From contig CAMLLA010000255.1 in NCBI GenBank assembly GCA_946480525.1, positions 1-6,275 on the forward strand: 6,275 nt of DNA, given 5' to 3'. The notes beneath the pieces were generated by a model. The model had not been told where the DNA came from, searched no databases, and saw only the letters and a list, made by a program, of their open reading frames with translations. The translations under genes were made by a program, and so were the position numbers. Source of the stretch: an uncultured Asticcacaulis sp. (GTDB lineage Bacteria > Pseudomonadota > Alphaproteobacteria > Caulobacterales > Caulobacteraceae). This document shows, one piece after another, positions 1 through 6,275 of this stretch (its first letter is position 1; every line of letters begins with the position of its first letter).

Positions 1-601
1 GCACCAGCTTCACCACGGCGCTGTCGACCTTAGGCGGCGGCGTAAAGGCTCGCGCCGGCAGGTCCATGACCTTCTCACAGTCACACAGGACCTGGGCCAG
101 CACACTCAGCCGGCCATAGTCGTCGTCGCCGACCGGTGCGACAATCCGCAAAGCAACCTCAAGCTGGAACATCAGCGTCATCGACAGCGGCCGCCACGGC
201 CCCGTAAGCCACTTGACCAATAGCGGCGTACCTACATTGTAGGGCAGGTTCGACACGATATGCGCGGCCGGCGCCAGATCGGCTTCGGACACTTTCAGCG
301 CGTCGCCCTCGATGACGCCGAACCGCTCGCCATAGACGGTATTCAGTTCCCCCAGCAGTTCGATGAACCGCGCGTCCTTCTCGACGGCGATGATCTTCGA
401 CGCTTCGGTCTCCAAAAGCGCCCGCGTCAGGCCGCCCGGTCCGGGACCGACCTCGATGACCACGTCACCGTCAAACGGCCCGCCCAGACGCACGATCTTG
501 CGCGTGATGTTGAGGTCGAGCAAAAAGTGCTGGCCGAACGCCTTCTTGGCCATCAGCCCGTGCTGCTCCAGGCTTTCGCGTAAACTCGGGAGATCGCTCA
601 T
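1..601 (-). CDS. rsmA: 16S rRNA (adenine1518-N6/adenine1519-N6)-dimethyltransferase RsmA (KsgA), 3' end cut by window edge
   Basis: RsmA transfers four methyl groups from S-adenosylmethionine to two adjacent adenines in the last helix of 16S rRNA, a late step in 30S subunit assembly in the cytoplasm. I translated the frame by hand: it begins MSDLPSLRESLEQHG and stays open to base 1, giving 200 residues of a family usually about 260-290 long, so the C-terminal part is missing. Visible motifs in order are FGQHFLLD (22-29, the N-terminal family signature, with His where many homologues have Asn), the SAM-binding loop EVGPGPGGLT (50-59), the acidic AVEKD (72-76), EGD (98-100), the catalytic NLPYNVGTPLL (118-128), MFQLEVA (144-150) and FTPPPKVDSAV (186-196). 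All key residues look intact. The start ATG overlaps the pdxA stop codon as ATGA, which suggests translational coupling. A G-rich stretch about 7 bases upstream, inside pdxA, could serve as ribosome binding site. Confidence 0.96.
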   Translation of the reverse strand, partial: MSDLPSLRESLEQHGLMAKKAFGQHFLLDLNITRKIVRLGGPFDGDVVIEVGPGPGGLTRALLETEASKIIAVEKDARFIELLGELNTVYGERFGVIEGDALKVSEADLAPAAHIVSNLPYNVGTPLLVKWLTGPWRPLSMTLMFQLEVALRIVAPVGDDDYGRLSVLAQVLCDCEKVMDLPARAFTPPPKVDSAVVKLV

Positions 602-1599
602 GTCAGGCCCCGGTTCCGGCTGATCGCGTCCGCCGTACGCAATGCATTGATAAAACTGTCGGCGCGCGCCACGCCCTTTCCGGCGATGCCAAAACCCGTG
701 CCGTGGTCGGGTGAGGTGCGCACAATCGGCAGGCCGAGCGTGATATTGACGCCACCCCAGAAGTCGAGCGTCTTCAACGGGATCAGGCCCTGGTCGTGAT
801 ACATGCAAATGGCGGCGTCATAGCCCGAGCGCGCTTCATCGTGGAACAGGGTGTCGGCCGGATAGGGACCACGTATATCGATGCCTTCGGCGCGCAATAT
901 CGCGGCCAGAGGGGCCAGCATGTCAATTTCCTCGCGGCCGATCGAGCCGTCCTCGCCGGCGTGCGGGTTCAGTCCCGCCATGACGAGACGCGGCGCATCG
1001 ATGCCGAAATCGCGGATCAGCGCGGCGTGTGTGATGCGCGTCAACTGCGCCAGGTCTTCGCCGGACAGGCTGGATGCCACATCGGACAGTGGCGTGTGAA
1101 TGGTCGCAAGGACGACGCGCAGATCCTTCGCCGCCAGCATCATGACCGGCATGGGCGCGGGCGCATCGCCGTGACGGCACAACTCGGCCAGATATTCGGT
1201 ATGCCCCGGAAAACGGAAGCCAGACTGATAGAGCACGGACTTGGCAATGGGTGCGGTTACCAGGCCTCGCGCCGTGCCCTCGAGACAGAAGCCGACCCCT
1301 GTCCTGATCCAGTCGATGATATATGGCGCATGTACGGGATCGGGCCTGCCCGCGACCGGAGGTGCGCTCAAGGCACGGTCGATGACGGGCAGGGCCTCGG
1401 CAAACCTCGTCTCTGCTTCGCCGGGATGCGTGATGCGGCATACCGGAATGCCGTTTGCCGCTATGACAGCGGCGTCGCCGACAACGCAGAAGGTGAGGTC
1501 GGGTCTGTGTCGCACGGCCTGCCATGCGGCGGCCACCACTTCGGGGCCGATGCCACACGGATCACCCAGGCTGACGACAAGAGGAGGGGACGAGGTCAT
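598..1599 (-). CDS. pdxA: 4-hydroxythreonine-4-phosphate dehydrogenase PdxA
   Basis: PdxA oxidises 4-phosphohydroxy-L-threonine with NAD(P), and the product decarboxylates to 3-amino-2-oxopropyl phosphate. PdxJ then uses this to make pyridoxine 5'-phosphate in the DXP-dependent vitamin B6 pathway of the cytoplasm. The 333-residue product is full length for the family. The N-terminal signature is GDPCGIGPE (12-20), with Cys where Ala is common. The substrate-binding pair GHTEYLAEL lies at 132-140. The three expected metal-binding histidines are H168 (ATIHTPL), H213 (NPHAGEDG) and H268 (MYHDQGLIPLK), matching the H166/H211/H266 set known from E. coli. The C-terminal RTSPDHGTGFGIAGKG (294-309) is also typical. 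The ATG is preceded by AGGT with a 7-base spacer (1607-1610), supporting this start. It follows surA after 43 bp and overlaps rsmA by 4 bp, so it is very probably co-transcribed. Nothing looks damaged. Confidence 0.97.
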   Translation of the reverse strand: MTSSPPLVVSLGDPCGIGPEVVAAAWQAVRHRPDLTFCVVGDAAVIAANGIPVCRITHPGEAETRFAEALPVIDRALSAPPVAGRPDPVHAPYIIDWIRTGVGFCLEGTARGLVTAPIAKSVLYQSGFRFPGHTEYLAELCRHGDAPAPMPVMMLAAKDLRVVLATIHTPLSDVASSLSGEDLAQLTRITHAALIRDFGIDAPRLVMAGLNPHAGEDGSIGREEIDMLAPLAAILRAEGIDIRGPYPADTLFHDEARSGYDAAICMYHDQGLIPLKTLDFWGGVNITLGLPIVRTSPDHGTGFGIAGKGVARADSFINALRTADAISRNRGLT

Positions 1600-1606
1600 C
1601 GCAGAG

Positions 1607-1610
1607 ACCT
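1607..1610 (-). promoter_or_regulatory. Ribosome binding site of pdxA
   Basis: The minus strand reads AGGT with a 7-base spacer before the ATG at 1599. It lies in the 43-bp gap after surA. That gap shows no hairpin or promoter-like pair that I can recognise, consistent with read-through from surA into pdxA. Confidence 0.5.
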
Positions 1611-1642
1611 AGGCAGACACCTCGTCAGGGTCAAGTCCAAAC

Positions 1643-2998
1643 CTATTGATGGTTCTCGATGGTCGCGCCGGCGCGGAGCTGGCGCAGATAACGTTTGCCC
1701 AGCATGGCCGTGCGTTCGCTGACCAGGCTGTTTTGTATCTGCTCGCGTGTTACGGCATTTTCGCCGGCCAGCTGGCGGTCGCAGACGAACAGGACATTCA
1801 TGTTCTGGTCGTTGCGCATCGGCGGCGTCGCCTGATTGGTTTTGAGCGGACGTAGCGCATCGGCGTAGGCAGGCTTCAGAAGGCTCAACTGCGCCTCGCC
1901 GAGATTGGTGATCTGGACGCCGGATGCCTTGAGTTCGTCGACCGCCTCGCAGGTCTTGGCCTTGGCGCGGATAGCATTGAGCGCGGCTTCGGCGCGGCTG
2001 ACATCCGATGCCGAGGCATTGGGGCTGAGCGGAACAGCGGCCTGGCGGATATGGAAAACCATGTCGGCATTGCCGTCGGACTTCTGACGCAGCAGATAGA
2101 TATAGACGCCGTCCTTCGTGGTGATCGGCGGGGTCATCTCACCGGGCTTCAGCGCCTGAAGGGCGGTTTCGACCTGCGGGTCGATATTGCCGGACACCAG
2201 CCAGCCGGCGTCGCCGCCCTGTGCCGCCGATGGCGCGTGCGAAAACTGGCGGGCCACAGCCTGGAAAGGGGCGACTTTGGCCTGCATCTGCTGATAGAGC
2301 TGCTGGGCGCCTGCCTGGGCGTTGGCCAGGCTGCCGGACTGGGCGGGATCAAGGAAGATTTCCGCCACATAGTATTGCGGCTTCTGGCCGTCGGCGACGA
2401 CCTTGTCCATGGTCGCTTCGACCTGGGCCTTGCCGACGGCGGCGTTGGAACGGTAGCGTCCGCCAACCAGCATGCTCCAGCCCGTCTGTGCCTTGATCTG
2501 GTCACGCAGGGTCTGGGGTTCGATGCCGAGCTTTTTCAGTTCGGCCAGGAGCTGGGCGCCGGTCATACCGCTCTGGCGGCCCATGCGCTCGATTTCCTCG
2601 TCGATCTCCTTGTCCTCGACCTTGACCTTCCAGTGCTCCATTTCCTGCGCTTGCAGGCGTTCCTCGACCAGCGACGTCACGGCCTGCTGCTGGAAGGACG
2701 AATAGTTTTCCTGGGTTACCTGGACGCCGGACGTGACCATCAGGAGCAGCATGCGTTGCTTGAGGTCGTACGAGGTGATCATGTCCTTGTTGACCGACAT
2801 CAGTATGCCTTCGCCCAAAGGCGGCAACTGAGGCGCCTGGTTGTCGTGACCCAGCGCCGGCGCGGAGGCCAGGGCGGCATCACCCGTGTCGGGCGTCGCT
2901 TCCTGTGCAATGACTGGCGCCGCCAGAACCAACAGTCCGGCACAGGCCGCCGCCGTATGAAGTTTCAGCGCAGTTCGGAACGAAGACATGATCGGCAT
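1643..2998 (-). CDS. surA: Periplasmic chaperone / peptidylprolyl isomerase SurA
   Basis: SurA binds unfolded outer-membrane proteins in the periplasm and delivers them to the BAM complex; LptD is a well-known client. From the chosen ATG the product has 451 residues, near the usual size. A signal peptide is clear: basic start, hydrophobic stretch at 15-30, likely cleavage VIA|QE after residue 31. An Ala/Pro-rich linker (35-60) precedes the SurA N-terminal helical domain (about 64-205). One parvulin (PpiC) domain follows (about 208-306), with AEIFLDP (212-218), QFSHAPSAAQGGDAGWL (251-267), LKPGEMTPPI (283-292) and YIYLL (299-303). A second, degenerate parvulin-like region (about 312-410) has Cys350 and Cys406. 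The helical tail KRYLRQLR (435-442) is typical of alphaproteobacterial SurA. AEIFL replaces the usual catalytic-His strand, so isomerase activity is doubtful. Alternative starts are 2989 (448 aa) and 3031 (462 aa, overlapping lptD by 11 bp); none has a strong Shine-Dalgarno. The family call is firm, the start is not. Confidence 0.92.
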   Translation of the reverse strand: MPIMSSFRTALKLHTAAACAGLLVLAAPVIAQEATPDTGDAALASAPALGHDNQAPQLPPLGEGILMSVNKDMITSYDLKQRMLLLMVTSGVQVTQENYSSFQQQAVTSLVEERLQAQEMEHWKVKVEDKEIDEEIERMGRQSGMTGAQLLAELKKLGIEPQTLRDQIKAQTGWSMLVGGRYRSNAAVGKAQVEATMDKVVADGQKPQYYVAEIFLDPAQSGSLANAQAGAQQLYQQMQAKVAPFQAVARQFSHAPSAAQGGDAGWLVSGNIDPQVETALQALKPGEMTPPITTKDGVYIYLLRQKSDGNADMVFHIRQAAVPLSPNASASDVSRAEAALNAIRAKAKTCEAVDELKASGVQITNLGEAQLSLLKPAYADALRPLKTNQATPPMRNDQNMNVLFVCDRQLAGENAVTREQIQNSLVSERTAMLGKRYLRQLRAGATIENHQ

Positions 2999-3020
2999 GG
3001 ATGAACTAAGGACCCGGTGT

Positions 3021-5654
3021 TTAGCGGACATTTGCGAACTCTGAACCAGACGTTCCCAATGTGGCAAGGTTAAGGCGGAACAGTATCGAAGATTGCGGCT
3101 TACCGTTGTGCGTATACAACGTGCTTTCATTGCGCTGATAGACCAGCTCATACCAGCTGCAGTCGTCGCGATAAATCAGGCTCACGGTCGACCGGCGCCA
3201 TTGTTCTTCGACCATGTCGCGGTCGAGACGGGCGGCGACGCCCCAGTTCTTGGTGAAGAAGTGGCGGGCATAGAGCTGGAGATTACGATAGTTTTCCCCG
3301 AAGCGCCGGATCTTTCCGTCCGGATCAAGCGTCGGCTGGACCAGAACATCATTGAAGATGTAGCGCAATGTGGCCTGGGTATTAGGGCTGAAAACGCTCA
3401 GACCGGCTTCCCCTTGGGCCAGGCGGAAGCTGTCATTGTCGAGCCGCAGACGCGTATAGCCATAAAGCCCTTTTCCGGTATCGAAGCTGGCGTCCATAAC
3501 CCAGTCCGAGGATTTGCTGCCGAGGCCCGAGATGTCGTAGGCGCGCTGGATGTAGCCAGCTGGGGGCGCTGTTTCCGGAACGCCGTTATAATAGCGATAG
3601 TCTTCGTAGGCATTGGTCGCGCTGTTGAACCGCGCCTCGACCGTGTTGAGGAACTGGTTCTCGGGCTTGTTGCGGAAGATGCGGCCGACCATGCCCTGCA
3701 CTTCGAGACCGGACGTGAACTGCAACTGCGAACGCAGGCCGATGCTGGCGCGCGTTCCGCTCTCGTAGACGTCGAAGCCCGGCGACTTGTTGACCTGGAA
3801 CAGGGTGGTGGTATCGAACTCGAAGGACTGGCTGTCTTCGGTCGGCAGGTACGGGCTGGTCTGGTCTTCCGGCGACACCGCCAACTGCGCCACCGGCTCG
3901 AGAACCGCGGTAAAGCCGTTGAATTTGCGCACCATAGGATAGCTGAAATTGAAACCGACCGCGCCGAGATCGCGCGAAATCGACTCTTCCCGTCCGGCGG
4001 CGTCGAGGTGTGAGACGGTATACTGGTCGTGGCGGTAGTCGAAGAATGGCCCCCAGCGCAGGCCGCCACGTGTCGTCATATTGCCGTACCACGACGCGCC
4101 AAGGCTGACACGCGACGTGTCATAGGGCGAGGGCAGGACGCCTGGCTGCTGGAAGAAGGCCGGCGCGCCGGCGCTGCTATAGAGCTTATGCTGGAGGGCC
4201 AGGGCATTGACCGACAGGGTCAGTTGCCCGCCCAGCAGACGCTGCCGCGGCGACCAGTAGCCCTGCACCATCGGAACGACGGCAGGGTAGAAATCGGAAT
4301 TGGCCGCGATGGGATATTCGGTAACCGCCGTCGGTGCGCCCGTCACCGGGTCGATATAGCTGCCGACCGCCAGGCTCTGGAAGTTGGCGACGGAAAACTG
4401 GAGGTAGCTGGTTGGCGTCTGGCGGATCAGGTGCGCCTGGTTGACCAGTTGCCGGTGCTCGGCCGACCATTCGCCGATATCGTCCTCGAAGGCGTCATCG
4501 ACGCTGTAGCGCTCGAAGAAATTGGCATTGTCGTAGGGGCGGCCGTTGGCATCCAGGAAGCTGCTCTTGTCCTTCACGTGCTGAGCGGTGAAGTTCCAGC
4601 GCCAGTCCTTGCTGATGGTGAATTCGCCATCAGCAAGCAGGTAGTCGCGCGTTTCGGATTCGCCGATGCGTTCGCCGGCATTGTTGAAATAGGATTCATT
4701 GGTGAAGCCGAAGCGCGCGCGTAACTCACCCGAATAGAAGTGCCGGCCGTATTCCAGCGCGATCAGCGGGTTGACCCCGGCGTTGAACTGCGGGGAAATG
4801 ATCAGGTGCGAGTAGGGCGAGATCGACCACAGATAGGGTTGCTGATACGAGAAGCCGCCACGCTTGCGCGTGAACTGGATGTCAGGTTGCAGGAAGCCGG
4901 AGGCGCGTTCCAGCTCAGGATCCGGCGTCCACATATAGGGCATGTACAACACCGGTACGCCGCGAATCTTCAGGACGGCGTTGTTGTAATAGACCATCTT
5001 CTTGTCTTTACGCTGCGTGATCTCGCCGGCCTGGATCGACCATGACGGTTCCTGGGTCACGCCGTCTTTCTGACAGAGCTGGCAAGGCGTATAGATGATA
5101 TTGGTCAGCCGGGTCGTGAAGTCGTTGACCCGTTCGACGCGGCGGGCAAAGACCTTGGAATTGTCGGTGGCTATGGCCGCGAAGTTTTCGCTGACGCCGG
5201 ACTGGTTCTCATCATCATAGGTGATGCGGTCGGAGTACTGCACCGATCCATCGGCATTGATCGTCTGGGTATTGCCCTCGGCGGTCGTGACGCCGGTCGT
5301 CGCATTGTGCGTGACCTTGTCGGCGCGGATCAGCCGATCGTTCTGACGCATTTCGACTTCGCCGCGCGCGACGATCGTGTCTTCGTCCACCCGTGACAGT
5401 TCCTTGGCCTGCACGAAGGCCGCGCCTTCGGTCAGTCCGTCGGGACCTGGAACGGTGCGGGTCGCCTTGGGGGCGGCGGCGGGGGCTTGCGCAGCCGCTG
5501 CCTGGGCCATGGCCAGCTCAAACGCCAGTTGCGATCCGGTCGCCATGCGCGCCGGTGAAGGCTCGCGGCCTTGTGCGCCCGCAGCCGGACCTATCCCCGC
5601 GCCTACCGCAAGGGACATCAGCCCGACACCCAGCTTGAAAGAATAGCGATTCAT
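3021..5654 (-). CDS. lptD: LPS-assembly protein LptD (outer-membrane LPS translocon)
   Basis: LptD is the outer-membrane beta-barrel that, plugged by the lipoprotein LptE, inserts lipopolysaccharide into the outer leaflet; its periplasmic domain receives LPS from the LptA bridge. The 877-residue product starts with a signal peptide (MNRYSFKLGVGLMSLAVGAG, then AGA|QG cleavage after 27). An Ala/Pro-rich linker follows (about 40-72), then an OstA/LptA-type beta-jellyroll domain (about 84-190) with IVARGEVEMRQNDRLIRADK (95-114). The junction carries IYTPCQLCQKDG (187-198) and VPVLYMPYMW (233-242). The rest is the LptD barrel with alternating aromatic strands, ending in RNESTLYTHNGKPQSSILFRL-type strands and the TSGSEFANVR tail. 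Only three cysteines are present: C191, C194 and C832, the last in DDCSWYELVYQ. The ATG has AAGG 5 bases upstream (5660-5663), which favours it over an in-frame ATG 13 codons earlier. It lies 92 bp after lptG and 22 bp before the chosen surA start. Confidence 0.97.
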   Translation of the reverse strand: MNRYSFKLGVGLMSLAVGAGIGPAAGAQGREPSPARMATGSQLAFELAMAQAAAAQAPAAAPKATRTVPGPDGLTEGAAFVQAKELSRVDEDTIVARGEVEMRQNDRLIRADKVTHNATTGVTTAEGNTQTINADGSVQYSDRITYDDENQSGVSENFAAIATDNSKVFARRVERVNDFTTRLTNIIYTPCQLCQKDGVTQEPSWSIQAGEITQRKDKKMVYYNNAVLKIRGVPVLYMPYMWTPDPELERASGFLQPDIQFTRKRGGFSYQQPYLWSISPYSHLIISPQFNAGVNPLIALEYGRHFYSGELRARFGFTNESYFNNAGERIGESETRDYLLADGEFTISKDWRWNFTAQHVKDKSSFLDANGRPYDNANFFERYSVDDAFEDDIGEWSAEHRQLVNQAHLIRQTPTSYLQFSVANFQSLAVGSYIDPVTGAPTAVTEYPIAANSDFYPAVVPMVQGYWSPRQRLLGGQLTLSVNALALQHKLYSSAGAPAFFQQPGVLPSPYDTSRVSLGASWYGNMTTRGGLRWGPFFDYRHDQYTVSHLDAAGREESISRDLGAVGFNFSYPMVRKFNGFTAVLEPVAQLAVSPEDQTSPYLPTEDSQSFEFDTTTLFQVNKSPGFDVYESGTRASIGLRSQLQFTSGLEVQGMVGRIFRNKPENQFLNTVEARFNSATNAYEDYRYYNGVPETAPPAGYIQRAYDISGLGSKSSDWVMDASFDTGKGLYGYTRLRLDNDSFRLAQGEAGLSVFSPNTQATLRYIFNDVLVQPTLDPDGKIRRFGENYRNLQLYARHFFTKNWGVAARLDRDMVEEQWRRSTVSLIYRDDCSWYELVYQRNESTLYTHNGKPQSSILFRLNLATLGTSGSEFANVR

Positions 5655-5659
5655 CACGG

Positions 5660-5663
5660 CCTT
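5660..5663 (-). promoter_or_regulatory. Ribosome binding site of lptD
   Basis: Reading the minus strand, AAGG lies 5 bases before the ATG at 5654. This is the only clear Shine-Dalgarno-like element near the two candidate starts and is the reason for choosing 5654, which also places a well-formed signal peptide at the N terminus. Confidence 0.6.
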
Positions 5664-5681
5664 GTAGTTCGCAGTCACGGT

Positions 5682-5689
5682 TCTATAGC
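5682..5689 (-). promoter_or_regulatory. Candidate -10 element of an lptD promoter
   Basis: The minus strand reads GCTATAGA here, about 27 bases before the lptD ATG. It matches the first six bases of the Caulobacter-type housekeeping -10 consensus (GCTANAWC) and also resembles a classical -10 hexamer (TATAGA). A -35 is weak: GTGATGG, upstream at a spacing of 16 bases, resembles TTGACGS at five of seven positions, but the gap is longer than usual. An internal promoter would let lptD and the genes behind it be expressed apart from lptFG. This is inference from short motifs only. Confidence 0.25.
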
Positions 5690-5703
5690 ACAAAATCCGG
5701 CCC

Positions 5704-5722
5704 GGCCATCACCTGATTGGCC
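5704..5722 (-). other. Imperfect inverted repeat in the lptG-lptD spacer
   Basis: The minus strand reads GGCCAATC, AGGT, then GATGGCC, which can fold into a 7-bp stem with one bulged A and a 4-base loop. It starts 24 bases after the lptG stop. A short T run (ATTTTG) follows only about 8 bases after the stem, so it is not a classical intrinsic terminator. It could be a weak attenuator, an mRNA-stability hairpin, a protein-binding site, or chance in GC-rich sequence. Confidence 0.3.
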
Positions 5723-5746
5723 TGCGACCTCCGAAGCGGTAAAGCT

Positions 5747-6275
5747 TCAGCCATCCTCGGTATAAACAAGCAATGTCATGCCGGCCAGCATAGCCAGGAC
5801 GGCGGGTGACCAGCCGGCCAGTTCGACCGGGATAAGGTCCGCCATGCCCAGGCTGGAGAAGAGCTGGTTTACGAAGAAGACGACGAAGCCCAGGCTGACG
5901 CCCGATACGACCAGGGCGGTAAGACCGCCCAGGCGCATCAGCCTGAGCGAGAAGACGGCGCCGAGCAGGGCCATGGCCGCGAACATCAGCGGCGTCGACA
6001 GGAGCTGATGCAATTTCAGACGATAGACAGTCGTCGGCGAGCCGGCGATGGCGTTACGCTGAATCAGCGCCGGCAATTGCCAGAACGGAACCGACTGGGT
6101 TGAGGCATAGTTGCGGAACGCGGCCTGCGCATCCAGGTTGGACGGGATGGACAGGCGTTCGTAATATTCCGGCTGCATGCCGGGCTTGGATTCGCGGGCG
6201 TTGCGCAGCAGCCAGAATCCCGGAGACAGGACGGCGGATTGCGCGTCAACGCGGCTGGCAAAGGCAGGCACGCCA
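5747..6275 (-). CDS. lptG: LPS export ABC transporter permease LptG, C-terminal part (5' end outside window)
   Basis: LptG is one of two permeases (with LptF) of the inner-membrane LptB2FG transporter that extracts LPS and feeds it to the periplasmic Lpt bridge. The frame is open to the right edge with no start needed; about 175 residues are visible, roughly half of a normal 350-390 residue protein. Counting from the codon at 6271, residues 1-62 are the end of the periplasmic jellyroll domain (GFWLLRNA at 18-25). Three C-terminal membrane helices follow at about 91-110 (TPLMFAAMALLGAVFSLR), 116-137 and 149-170, with the family-typical RLGG turn at 113-116 and LIPVELAGWSPAVLA near the last helix. 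The first in-frame start-like codon near the edge is a GTG at 6271, but it lies inside the gene and is not the start. LptF would be similar in topology; position directly upstream of lptD and the C-terminal sequence favour LptG. lptF is expected just outside the window. Confidence 0.9.
   Translation of the reverse strand, partial: GVPAFASRVDAQSAVLSPGFWLLRNARESKPGMQPEYYERLSIPSNLDAQAAFRNYASTQSVPFWQLPALIQRNAIAGSPTTVYRLKLHQLLSTPLMFAAMALLGAVFSLRLMRLGGLTALVVSGVSLGFVVFFVNQLFSSLGMADLIPVELAGWSPAVLAMLAGMTLLVYTEDG

Noticed and set aside
260..623. Plus-strand open frames opposite the start of rsmA
   Set aside because: The minus strand here encodes an intact RsmA N terminus with its SAM-binding and NLPY motifs.
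796..1722. Plus-strand open frame of 308 codons opposite pdxA
   Set aside because: Antisense to a clearly real, full-length PdxA with all catalytic residues. The translation is rich in Arg, Gly and His, shows no recognisable domain, and is expected from GC-rich codon use on the other strand.
2051..3004. Plus-strand open frame of 317 codons opposite surA
   Set aside because: Antisense shadow of SurA; low-complexity Leu/Arg/Gly-rich translation with no family motif.
3032..3151. N-terminal extension of surA up to an ATG at 3151 (502 codons)
   Set aside because: It would lie deep inside lptD and put about 65 residues before the hydrophobic core of a clear signal peptide; the extra residues look like an out-of-frame reading of lptD.
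3398..4470. Alternative minus-strand frames within lptD (223, 168 and 94 codons)
   Set aside because: Out-of-frame readings inside lptD with Arg/Ser/Pro-rich composition; the main frame is unbroken and matches the family throughout.
3093..4724. Two long plus-strand open frames (306 and 231 codons) opposite lptD
   Set aside because: Antisense shadows of the LptD barrel; no motif and no convincing ribosome binding site context.
5695..5722. Intrinsic terminator after lptG
   Set aside because: The hairpin is imperfect and the T run is short and about 8 bases removed from the stem, so it does not meet the usual pattern; kept only as an inverted repeat.

Overview
The window carries five consecutive protein-coding genes, all on the minus strand. 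In transcription order they are lptG (3' part only), lptD, surA, pdxA and rsmA/ksgA (5' part only). The plus strand has only antisense open frames that look like by-products of GC-rich codon use. Coding density is near total: the gaps are 92, 22 and 43 bp, and the last two genes overlap by 4 bp.

The gene order, with lptG directly upstream of lptD-surA-pdxA-rsmA, suggests an alphaproteobacterium. In Escherichia coli lptFG lie elsewhere and only lptD-surA-pdxA-rsmA are together. GC-rich sequence, an RsmA with FGQHFLLD, a SurA ending in a KRYLRQLR-type tail and an LptD with a TPCxxC motif all fit Alphaproteobacteria. A member of the Caulobacteraceae (Caulobacter/Asticcacaulis-like) is my best guess from overall impression, not proven.

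Layout from right to left: 6275-5747 holds the second half of the LPS-exporter permease LptG. Then comes a 92-bp spacer with an imperfect hairpin and a possible lptD promoter. 5654-3021 is the outer-membrane LPS translocon LptD. 2998-1643 is the periplasmic chaperone SurA, with an uncertain start. 1599-598 is PdxA of pyridoxal phosphate synthesis. 601-1 is the first 200 residues of the 16S rRNA dimethyltransferase RsmA.

Functionally, LptG is part of the inner-membrane ABC exporter that pushes LPS across the periplasm to LptD, and SurA is the chaperone that helps fold beta-barrel proteins such as LptD. These three form one outer-membrane biogenesis unit. PdxA and RsmA are housekeeping enzymes that travel with them in many proteobacteria. 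I see no mobile element, CRISPR array, RNA gene or sign of recent transfer, and no previously undescribed system. The most interesting points are fine details: the cysteine layout of LptD, the non-canonical parvulin domain of SurA, and the lptG-lptD spacer.
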